Translations under genes and position numbers: made by a program
Shown here: one piece after another, positions 47,730 through 57,305 of the stretch
Layout of the letters: each line of letters starts with the position of its first letter
How positions within the stretch are numbered: the first letter of the stretch is position 1
The notes under the pieces: model-generated
What the model was told of the DNA's origin: nothing
Databases searched by the model: none
Seen by the model: the letters and a program-made list of their open reading frames with translations, nothing else
From: Cynocephalus volans
Lineage: Eukaryota > Chordata > Mammalia > Dermoptera > Cynocephalidae
Direction: 5' to 3'
Assembly: GCF_027409185.1 (NCBI RefSeq)
Contig: NC_084472.1
Coordinates: forward strand, 19,950,524 to 20,014,523
Length of the DNA stretch: 64,000 nucleotides

Positions 47730-47896
47730 TTTTATTTTTTAAAAAGATGACCAGTAAGGGGATCTTAACCCTTGACTTGGTGTTGTCAGCACCACGCTCA
47801 CCAAGTGAGCTAACTGGCCATCACTATATGGGATCCGAACCCATGGCCTTGGTGTTATCAGCACCACATTCTCCTGAGTGAGCCACAGGCTGGCCC
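47730..47896 (-). repeat. CYN-type dimeric SINE, antisense
   Basis: T-rich tail, GATGACCAGTAAGGGGATC, GGTGTTGTCAGCACC, CATCACTATATGGGATCCG, GGTGTTATCAGCACC, GAGCCACAGGCTGGCCC. 18-base flanks differing at one base (47712-47729, 47897-47914). Confidence 0.92.
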
Positions 47897-49069
47897 TTAT
47901 TTCTATTTTTCTTTAAACAGGGGAAAGTCATTCAATTCCTTTAAGCACTATCTTTCTACATTAAAATATAACAGCCCCATCTTGTCTTCAAAACAACTGT
48001 ACTTTATATTTGCTGCCTTAGTGTTTTAAAAGCACTTGCTCATATTGAGTACACTCCTTCACTTAAACTTCAGAATGGTTTTTCTCTCTCCCCGCCACTG
48101 TCATTATTTTCACTATTCATTTTGGTATCTCCGGTATTGAGGCCTGTGGAGGGTAGGTGCTCCCTGGATGTCTGTTTTGGACACATCATCTTTTTCAGAC
48201 ATAACTTTACTAGCAAATATTAACTTTAGGTATGTAGCTTTTATTTGATCATTTTTAAAGCTGTTGTCAGTGGGCAAACACACTTATTGTACGTTGACAT
48301 CACAAGTTATTTTTAAACTGCAATGACACTATGAAGTCAGTAATATTAGTTATCCTCTGATTAGGGAATGCAATAAAGCACAATAAAGAAATATTGTCAT
48401 TGTACAAATACAATGAATCTGTATGTCACGCTGTTAAATGTTGCCTTTTATAGCGAAATACAAAGCGATGTGAAGATGAAGGCTTGATCTGAATCCACAG
48501 ACGGTCAGCTCTGCTTCTCAGGTTTCTGATGTCATCGAACATCTCAGTGAAATGACCTGGCAGTGTGGAAGAGATACTGGCCAGGGTGGAGAACAGCTTC
48601 TTTAACTGAGACATTGCTTTCACATGTGCATATTAATAAAATAATTTCAGAATCTTAGCATATGTTGGATGTATTCCTTCAAATAGTCTTGTCTTAAAGG
48701 ACTTTAAAAAGTATGTAAAACCTATCTTTCTCACTTTTTCTCAATCTTTATCAACTTAGGTAAGAACATATCACCTAAAGCAGGACTATTACGGGCAGCA
48801 CTGGGCATTCATTCAGTTAATTTATTAGAATATTTTGAAAGCTCTTACTAGGACAAAAGCAATATAGGTTTGTTATTGAAAAAATTTTTTAAAGTAGACA
48901 ATCAAAAAAATAAAAATAAAAAAATTTCCTCTCCTCACCCCATCTATCCACTTGAAACTTCCTAGTATATAGCTTTCAAAATCTCTTTCTTTGAGTATGC
49001 TTTTGCACACACACAAACACACATGTTCATATACACTTTTTATATTTAATATACACTTAAGTTCTGTAA

Positions 49070-51110
49070 AAATTTATAATAGTTTTATTAAGGTACAATT
49101 TCCATGCCATAAATTCATAAACTGCACAATTCAGTGGTTTTTAGTATATTCATAGAGTTGTACAAACATTACCACTAAACCCCATATCCATTAGTAGTCA
49201 CTCCCCATACCATGTGGCCATTTGTGCATGGCTTTTTTCACTTAGTATAATGTTTTCAAGGTTCACCCATGTTGTGAGCATTTATCATGTCATTCCTTTT
49301 TATGGGTGACTGATACCTCATTATATGGTTATATCATATTTTGTTGACCCATTCATCAGTTGGTGAACATTGGGTTGTTTTATTATTTTGAATAATGCTG
49401 TTATGAACATTCCTGTACAAGTTTTTTGTGTGGATATGTGTTTACAATTCTCTTGAGTATATACTTAGAATTGCTGGGTCACATGGAAACGTTATATTTA
49501 ACTTTCTGAGGAACTGCCAAAGTGTTTTCCGAAGTGTCTGCACCATTTTGCATTCCTATCAGCAAGTATGAGGGTTTCAGTTTCTCTACATCTTCGCCAA
49601 AATTGTTATTATCTGTCTTTTTGATTATGGTCATCTTAGTGGGTGAAAGTGGTATCTCACTGTGGTTTTGATTTGCATTTCCTTGATGACTAATGGTTTT
49701 AAGCATCTTTCCATGTGCTTATTGACCATTTTAATAACTTCTTCGAAGAAATGTCTATTCAAATCCTTTGTCTATCATTCAATTTTTTTTTTTTTTTGAT
49801 GGTTGAGTTGTAATAGTTCTTTGTTCTGGATATGAGTCTCTTATCAGATACATGATTTGTGAATATTTTCTGCCATTCTTGAGTTGTCTTTCACTTTCTT
49901 GAGGGTTTCCTTTGAGCATAAAAGTTTTAAAATTTGATGAGGTTCAATTTATTTTTTTCCTTGTGCTTTTGATATCATATCTAGGAAAGCATTGCCAATC
50001 CAGGGTCACAAAGCTTTACTCCTATGTTTTTCTCTAAGAGTTTTATAGCTTTAGCTATTACTTTTAGGTATTTGATCCATTTCAAGTTAATTTTTGCATA
50101 TGGCATGGGGTAAGGGTCCACCATTGTATTAGTCTGTTTTTGTGTTGCTATAACAGAATACCTGAGACTAGGTAATTTATAAAGAACAGAAGTTTATTTA
50201 GCTTTTGATTCTGGGACAGCTGCATCTAGCATGGGCCTCAGGCTGCTTCTACTCATGACAGAAAATGGCAGGCCTGCTCGTTGGTGCAAGCAGATCACAT
50301 GGTGAGAGGAAGCAAGAGAGAGAGAGGAGGTGCCAGGCTCCTTTAAATAACCAGTTCTTGCAGGAACTAATAAAGCCAGAACTCACTCACCACCCCCACC
50401 CATGGAGGGTGTTAATCTATTAATGAGAGATCTGCCCTACCGTGACTTAAACAGATGCAAACAATGTCACATTGGGGATCAGATTTCCACATGAGTTTTG
50501 GAGGGACAACACATACAAACTCTACAAACCACTTATTGAAAAGATTACTTTTCCCTATTAAATGGTCTTGGTACCCTGTTGAAAATTTAGTGACCATAAA
50601 TGTAAGGGTTTATTTCTGGACTCTCAATTCTGTTCCATTGATCTATATGTTTATCCTTATGCCAGTAGCACACTGTTTTGATTGCTGTAGCTTTGTATAA
50701 AGTTTTGAAATCAGGAAATGTGAGCCCTTTGACTTTGTTCTTCTTTTTCAGGATTGTTTTGGCTATTCTGGGTCCCTTGCATTTTCACATACATTTTAGG
50801 ATCAGCTTGTCAATTTCTGCAACAACAACAAAAAAAATCAGCTGGGGTTTTGATAAGGGATTGTGTTGAATCTGTAGATTGCTGTGAGGAATATTGCCAT
50901 CTTAACAATATTGTCTCCTAATCCATGAACATGGGATGTCTTTTCATTTACTCAGGTCTTTTAAAATTCCTTTTAAAGATGCTTTGTAGTTTTTATCGTA
51001 CAAATATTGCACTTCTTTTGTTAAATTAATTCATAAGAATTTTATTCTTTTTGATTCTATTGTAAATAGTATTGTTTTCTCAATTTCATCATTCATAGTT
51101 AGTGTTTAGG
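49070..51110 (-). repeat. old L1, antisense, interrupted by a MaLR LTR
   Basis: Antisense L1 3' UTR and ORF2 text: TAAACTGCACAATTCAGTGG, GAATTGCTGGGTCACATGG, TTTGATTTGCATTTCCTTGA, TTATTGAAAAGATTACTTTTCC, AGGATCAGCTTGTCAATTTC. The LTR at 50125-50527 divides it. Confidence 0.85.
50125..50527 (-). repeat. MaLR solo LTR, antisense, inside L1
   Basis: TGTATTAGTCTGTTTTTGTG, GAATACCTGAGACTAGGTAA, AAATGGCAGGCCTGC, ATGGAGGGTGTTAATC and ACATTGGGGATCAGATTTCC are an antisense MST/THE-class LTR. Flanks ACCAT / ACCAC (50120-50124, 50528-50532) match 4 of 5. Confidence 0.8.
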
Positions 51111-52020
51111 AATATGATGGATTTTTGTACATGTATATTATTGTATATCTTTCTTTTCTATTAAAATATTGTGAACATCTTTCTATGTCAAAAAATATAC
51201 TTATATAAGATCATTTTAATGACTTCATACTATTTCACTAGGTGGGTATACCAAAATTTACTTACCCATTTCCTTATTATTGGACATTCAGATTCTTTTA
51301 AACTTTTTTTCAAAAAAATTTTAAATAGCTCTGATAAGTCCTTTTCATTAAATCTTTGAAAACTTCCCTAATTATTTCCTGGGTGTAAATATCTATAAGT
51401 GGAATTGTTAGGGCAAAATATATGCACATTGGAGTCATTTGCTAAGCAAGCACTGTAAAACTTGCCCTCCTGAAAGGTTGTATGGTTTTCACTTCTACCA
51501 GGAGTGTGATACTTGATTCCCTGAATTCTCTTCAACCTTCAGTTTTATCATTTAAAATATTTGCCAGTTTGATAAGTGAAAGATGAATCTCATTGATTTT
51601 TTGGTTGCATTTCAATTTCCAGAATAGCTGAACTTAATATATATATATATATAAGAGTTTCGATTTCTTTTTCTGTGATTTGCCTGTAATTTTTCTTAGA
51701 CCTGAGTGTTCAGCTTTTTCTATCTGTTTTGTAAAAGCTTTATATATTAAAGTCATTGATCCTATGTCATTTATGGTATAAATTTTCTCCATCCTCATTT
51801 GTTTTCCATTTTTGTTTAGTTATGGTTCTTTTTGATGTACAAATTTTTGTTTTAGTTTTTATGTAGTCAACTTAGTCTTTATGGCTCTCCTTTTGGTATC
51901 ATGCTAAAAAATTCCTTTCCTCCTCTTTTTATTTTTGAAGAACACATAGATATTTAAATAGACACACTTCCTTCATCCTATAACATATCCCAGTATTTAA
52001 TAAATATTCTAGTTAGTTCT
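51110..52020 (-). repeat. very old L1M-type sequence, antisense
   Basis: TATTGGACATTCAGATTC, ATAAGTGGAATTGTTAGGGC and GATTTTTTGGTTGCATTTC follow decayed antisense L1. A short (AT)n lies at 51638-51653. Confidence 0.55.
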
Positions 52021-52361
52021 TTATTTTAGTCCCTTTGGGCTGTTACAACAAAGTATCATAAACTGGGTAGTGTATAAAAAATAGAAATTTATTTCTTTCA
52101 GTACTGGAGGTTGGGAAGTGTAAGATCAAGGCAAAAGCAGATTCCCTGCCTGGTGAGGGCCTGCTGGCCGGCTCATGGACAGTGGTCTTTTCACTGTGTC
52201 CTCACATGGCGGAAGGGGCTCACAAGCTCCCTTTGGTCTCTTTTATAAGGGCACTAATCCCATTCCTGAGAGCTCCACCCTCATGACCTAATCATCTCCC
52301 AAAGGCCCCACCTCCTAAAATCATCAGAGGCAGAGAGGACACAAACATTCAGAACACAGCA
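52021..52361 (-). repeat. MLT1/MST-class LTR, antisense
   Basis: TTTTAGTCCCTTTGGGCTG, GAAATTTATTTCTTTCAGTAC, TGTGTCCTCACATGGCGG, TTATAAGGGCACTAATCCC, CATGACCTAATCATCTCCC and AAAGGCCCCACCTCC are the reverse of an MLT1 LTR. Confidence 0.85.
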
Positions 52362-52419
52362 CCTTCCAACTGTACCATTTCATCTCCATCTCTGTATCTC
52401 TGCTGAGCACTGCTCTCAC

Positions 52420-52530
52420 AGCCTCCTTCTTTTATCCTTCTCCATTCTTCAAAGCTGCAATCCTACTTCCTCTGGGGTACTTCCCTGACCACCCCGGTCC
52501 TCAGCAACGGCCACTCCTCTAATTGCTTAC
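52420..52530 (+). repeat. L2 3' fragment
   Basis: TTCTTCAAAGCTGCAATCC, CCTCTGGGGTACTTCCCTGACC resemble the LINE-2 3' region. Confidence 0.45.
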
Positions 52531-53029
52531 AGGGCCCATGAGGGCTCCGTTTTGGTGAGGTGGTCTGACAAACCTCGGCTCTGGGGCGTAGCCTCTGACA
52601 TGAGGCCAGCGTGAAAGCTAGAGTAATTCACTCAACATCTCAAAAATTTAGCAGATTGGGTATCTAAAGGATTTACTCCAAGGTACCCTTCCAGCTTGGC
52701 AAACTGCAACTCGCGCTATCTGCTGTCTTTTAAGCGTGTGCGTCCCACCACTGCTAGTTCGGCGAGCTCCTTGGATCCAGGCTCAGCATGTGGCTGCAGT
52801 ACCACAGCGATCGTAGGTGCACAGTGTTGGAGAACTGACGGATCAATACTTGTCTGGGAAATCACAAAGTCTTTGATGTGAGTTCTGCAGGAAGTGGCAG
52901 TTTCCTGGGCTATCTCACCTGAGTTCGCTGCAAGCCTCCTTCCCTCTTAGGAGCTGGCTTTCCTGACTTTGGTCTGAAACTATTGAGTATCTGGGGAGAG
53001 AACGACCTGATGTCCGCCTGCGGGGGTGA

Positions 53030-53900
53030 AGGCCGCCTGGGTGGGAGCCGAGCCCGGGAACGCCTTTCGCCTTCCCCGCCCGCGAAGCGTGGCGCGCTCC
53101 TGCACAGAGACGACGCCTGCTGGCGCGAGGCTGGGCGCTGTCAGTTCCTGACCGGGCGGGTGCCCGCTGCAGCCGCTGCAGGTTCCAGAGCTGAGAAGCC
53201 GCCCCCACGCGGCGGACTCCGCGCGCGTGGAGCTGGGGGCGCGGCTCCGGCGCCGCCCACACCCGGGGCTGCGCTCGCTCCTGGCGCCGCAGGCACCGGG
53301 GACGCGGGCGGGGAGCGGCGGCCGCCTGGACGCCGGTGCCACCGAGCCCTTCCGGGCGGCGCAGGCGGGAGGACCTTGCACGGAGGGATGGCGGCGGCCG
53401 CGCGGGCTCGGGACTGGACCCCGCGGCCGGTCCGGCCGCCGCCACCGCTGCTGGCGCTGCTGGTGCTGCCGGTGCTGCCAGCTTGGTGCGCGGCCGCTGG
53501 GGACCCCGGGGCCGCGACTCGGCTCAGCCTACACCCGCCCTACTTCAACCTGGCCGAGGCGGCGAGGATTTGGGCCAGTGCCACCTGCGGGGAGCGGGCC
53601 CAGCCCGAGCTCTACTGCAAGTTGGTGGGGGGCCCCACTGCCCCGGGCAGCGGCCACACCATCCAGGTAGGGTCCCCGGAGAGGACGCGGTTCGGGGGGT
53701 GGGGAGGAGGAGGCGCTGACTCTTCCCCACGCGGGTCAGCCACCCTGCGAAGGGATCGGCCCCTTTCCCAAGCGCGCTAGTGACCCCAGGCGACCGGGAA
53801 GGGCGCCCCACCCCCGCGCGGGCCGGCGACCCCCGGAGCGACGGCGCGGGAGCACCGCCCTGGCACCACGCCGCCCGAGGCGGGGACGGGTGAGGCACGC
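53030..53900 (+). promoter_or_regulatory. LAMA3: CpG island promoter of LAMA3 (long isoform)
   Basis: A very CpG-rich block covers the region upstream of, through, and just after LAMA3 exon 1. GC boxes include GGGCGGGG at 53306-53313 and CCCCGCCC near 53077-53084. No TATA box is evident at a sensible distance. The transcription start is probably inside 53.05-53.35 kb, but this is inferred from composition only. Confidence 0.8.
53388..53666 (+). CDS. LAMA3: LAMA3 coding exon 1 (laminin alpha-3, long isoform N-terminus)
   Basis: The 279 bases encode 93 residues from [10 protein letters not shown] to [12 protein letters not shown], followed by a donor GTAGGG at 53667, phase 0. Residues about 18-36 are a Leu/Ala/Val-rich signal peptide core. 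From about residue 46 ([18 protein letters not shown]) the laminin N-terminal (LN) domain begins, with cysteines in ATCGER and ELYCKLVGG. Laminin alpha-3 is a secreted basement-membrane chain; with beta-3 and gamma-2 it forms laminin-332, which anchors epidermis. The LN domain belongs to the long alpha-3B form; the alpha-3A promoter lies further downstream, outside the window. The ATG has G at -3 and +4. The segment between CGER and QPELYC is about six residues shorter than in the human protein as remembered. The frame is open for 135 codons upstream. Confidence 0.96.
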
Positions 53901-54685
53901 GAGGTGAGCGAAGGCCGTGGTCAGGTTGGGGCACGTAGAGGAGAAAGTGTGAAGCTGCGCTCGGGGGATGCATGCCACTGTCGGCCTGTGCCCCTCCGTC
54001 ACCCGGCTGGCGCCCAGCCAGGCCTGGGTCACCCCGACGGGCGCGTCTCCTGCCAGGCCCTGCATCTCCTCCACCTTATTCCGAGAAGTTGAGAGCAGTT
54101 CCCTTCTGTGGAGTATTTTAAAGGAGAACTTTTAGGTGATAGCAGTATCACTCGATGTCACCAAAAGACTCACTTCGCTCCCCTGCCTGCAGTGCCACCA
54201 TCCAGTCATAGGGGCGAATGAGACCTGAAGTGCGCAGAGTAGACGTGGCTCGCAGAGCATCCAGTCTGTCACCGCGAACACCCTGGTGTAAATGATAGTG
54301 CCGCCGGTGCTTGATCAGCAGCTTGCAGTGTGCCCGCCCCTTACACGCCGTCCTCACGACAGCGCTGCGAGGTGGCTTTGGTGAGGAGGTTAAGAAACGT
54401 GCCCTCGTTCTAAGGCGTGGCAGCAGCATTGGAATCCAGGCCCTACTCCAAGTGCTCTAAGCCACACGTGCCTCCCTCTTCTGGGAAGTGTTACTGAGGA
54501 GTAGGAAGTGTTGCCAGAAAGGAAAGTAATTTTGGAGTTTGGGCTCCAAAAGCGCAAGTTTATGATTGTGTGTCTAGGGTATTGTTTTAGAAACTCTTTT
54601 TGATCCTGCACTTCCATTGATGATGAGGTATTGAACATGCAGTGCCATATATGCTTATTTATTTATAAATTGTACACATATATTG

Positions 54686-54841
54686 CCATATTAATATATC
54701 ATGTATATTATAAAACATGCAAAAAGAAAAAAGATAAAATAACAATGATGAAAGTACTTTTTACCATATTAATATATTGTGTATATTATAAAACATGTAA
54801 AAAGAAATTTAAAACATAAAATAACAATGATAAGAATGCTT
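54686..54841. repeat. 78-bp tandem duplication in LAMA3 intron 1
   Basis: CATATTAATATATCATGTAT and ATTATAAAACATGCAAAAAG in copy 1 recur 78 bases later as CATATTAATATATTGTGTAT and ATTATAAAACATGTAAAAAG; both then continue AAAATAACAATGAT. Roughly 85-90% alike by eye. Confidence 0.88.
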
Positions 54842-55099
54842 CTAATTTTCTTTAACGGTCCCCAAATAATTTTGCTTTCTCTATTTTGTAAATGTATATA
54901 ACTATTTATAAATATGAAATGCGATGATGACACGTATATTTATTTTTGACAAGTTTAGTTTAGCACTTATGATATAACAATTCAAAGTTGATTTTATATC
55001 AATATCTGATTTCAGTGGTTGTCATAGCTGGAGAGTTACCTCAAAACATACATAGATTCATATGTAAGAACTGCATTGATTATTGATTTCTAGAACCAG

Positions 55100-55250
55100 C
55101 TAATTTATGGAGTCCAGTGCAAAATGGAAATGTAGAGCCCTTGTTAAAAAATTATTAAAAATTTCAAGATGGTGATAGAGCATTAAACTAAGTGAAGGGC
55201 CCTTGGAAGTGTGGTGCCCTGTGGGACTGGACAGGTCTCAAGCTGTCTGA
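55100..55250. repeat. unclassified interspersed repeat
   Basis: AGCTAATTTATGGAGTCCAGTG, AAATTATTAAAAATTTCAAG, GAGCATTAAACTAAGTG and GGGCCCTTGG are recurrent text of an old mammalian interspersed repeat I cannot name. Confidence 0.4.
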
Positions 55251-56928
55251 GCTCACTAAATCATAGCTCTGCCTCATCACTCAATTATTCTGAAACATTT
55301 TTTAAAGTAGAAACTCGGCCAATAATTGTTCACTTTTCAAGGTGTATTCAGCACTTCCTAGTAGGAAGGTGTTGTGTTTTAATGCTTTAAACATTAGATT
55401 CAAGACCCACTGCAAGTCTTCTTTTGGAAAATATTAAAATATGTTAGAAAATTCTGTTTCCATGTTTTAAAAATGTGCAAATATGAGTATTTTTAGAATT
55501 GCACATTTCCATCTTTTCAGCAACAAAAGAAGGAAACATTTCCAAACATCTATGTTTCAAAACGCTCCTTTAAGGCATGCATTTCCTTAGCACAGTATTT
55601 ACTTTTTCACACATTGTTAAGACAACATGTTCACTTTTGATGGAACAGAGTAAGTTTCTTTATTATTCTGTAAACATCTATCAGGTAGTACATTACTGGC
55701 AGCCTCTCAGCATCCCAAGAAAAGTCAGCAAATTTGGAATTTTTGGGAAAAAAACCCCATGTAACTCATCTTTAATTTAAAAAGTCTTTTAAGTACCTTA
55801 TCATGAAATGACCAGTGAACCCTGTGTAGTCAAAAGAATTTCATGGTCACTCCCCATTTCAGTACAGGTTGCAACTTTTCTGTTATTTAGGAGCATAGAA
55901 TCCATACGACCACTTAACCAGGCATATGTAAGGTACCATGTGTCATGTTCAGATGATAGCCTGGTGGCACCCCTCCTCCACTCTCAGACACACTCAGGAC
56001 CACTGGTGACTTATGACCAGCTGATTTGTGGACTAGGTGAGGGCCCCTTAGTCAATTTGTATGTTAAATACTAATAAAATAGAATTTTTTCATTTTTAAG
56101 TAAAATAAGTATAAACAGAATCTTTCATATTTCCTTCTTGCTCTGGATTGCCCGGCACTCCCAACTTTGGAGAGAACTCTTCTAACTATGGGTAGATACA
56201 AGGAGAAAGAAGGTATCAAAGAGGTCCTCAACTGTTTCGTCTCCCCCAGATTTGTCCAAGGAGGGCTGACCCCCATTTTCCTCAACTGGTATTTCTATTG
56301 ATTGTTCAGAGGTTAACACTACCATTCTGGAGGCCCAGAAAAATCATGTTTCCTGTTCTAATAGAGTTTCCAGTGTAGGTCATTCACCATTGGCTCACAG
56401 TCCTAGATAGAGTAGGAAATGGCTTTCCGAGGTCACTTAAAAGACTGTGTCTTTAGGCTATGATGTAGCCCACAGAAAGAGAATGCTATCTGGTGTTGCA
56501 ACTATTCTCCCCTGAAAATAAGGGGTGAACAAAGCCTTGTTGAATAGTGCTTCCTGCTTTCACAGTTGAAGGCTTGGGAAGGTGTGTACTAATTGTTAAT
56601 GTGAGAGAAGTGTGTTGGGGACAAGAAGAGGAAACTGAGGTCCAGAGGCTATTAGACACACACTCTAGCCCAGTTTTGGCAGCAGCTTGTACAGATTTGC
56701 ATTTCAGAAAAGTGAGGGGTGGTTGGAGATGGGTGGGAAAAGGAAGAGAGATTAATCAGTTGGTTGTATCTGAGTGATGATTGTCTTGAATTTGCTCACG
56801 AATAGCTCAAGATGGGAAATGGAGAAGAGTTAACTAAAATAGTTCTATTTCTTTGAACTTTCTAAAAATAAATCTTTGGGGCCAGCCAGGATTCAGAATT
56901 TTAGGCCAAAAGGATTTTGCAAAAATGT

Positions 56929-56948
56929 GGGGGGGGGGGGGGGCGGGG
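56929..56948 (+). repeat. G15 run followed by CGGGG
   Basis: Fifteen consecutive G, one C, then four G. A length-unstable and possibly quadruplex-forming tract within LAMA3 intron 1. Confidence 0.95.
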
Positions 56949-57214
56949 AAAGAATAAAGGTCCTGTCTTAGAATAAAACCTGGTTTTATAGGTAGTGATT
57001 TTGGGGAGGAGGGAGATAGAAAATCTATAATAACACTGATATTTGAATGGCAGCTTCTGTCAACAGGCAGGATGTTTTAAAAGTCTGAATTTTGTTTGTT
57101 GTCTGAAGAATGTTCATTGTAGTTTCTCTGGATTTAAGATTTATTAAAGAGGATTTTATGTACTTGTTACTATTCAGACATTAAGTTTTTGGTGTCTGAG
57201 AGATCCATGATTTA

Positions 57215-57305
57215 GGGATCCTGTCTGTGTTGTTTGCAACTGTATCCCCAGTGCTAGCACAAAGCCTGGAACGGTGTAGGTCCTCAGAAAATGTTGACTG
57301 GAGGG
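57215..57305 (+). repeat. L2 3' end
   Basis: ACTGTATCCCCAGTGCTAGC, ACAAAGCCTGGAACGG and AGGTCCTCAGAAAATGTTG are the LINE-2 terminal text. Confidence 0.6.

Larger units (their letters stand above)
22707..53029. other. ANKRD29-LAMA3 divergent intergenic region
   Basis: About 30 kb between two head-to-head promoters, with no supported gene. The recognised repeats are listed separately. Stretches with nothing recognised include 23376-23930, 24068-25119, 25300-25984, 31470-33140, 33860-34675, 36000-36456, 36713-37400, 42283-43636, 44930-46347, 46382-47711, 47915-49070 and 52531-53029. Any of these may hold enhancers, but no motif cluster stood out by eye. Confidence 0.7.

Noticed and set aside
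52915..53445. A 176-codon antisense gene over the LAMA3 promoter
   Set aside because: Arg/Pro/Ala-rich frame produced by GC-rich sequence lacking stops; no domain seen.
52983..53780. A 265-codon gene on the plus strand at the CpG island
   Set aside because: It contains LAMA3 exon 1 in frame and runs through the splice donor into intron. Only 53388-53666 is supported as coding.
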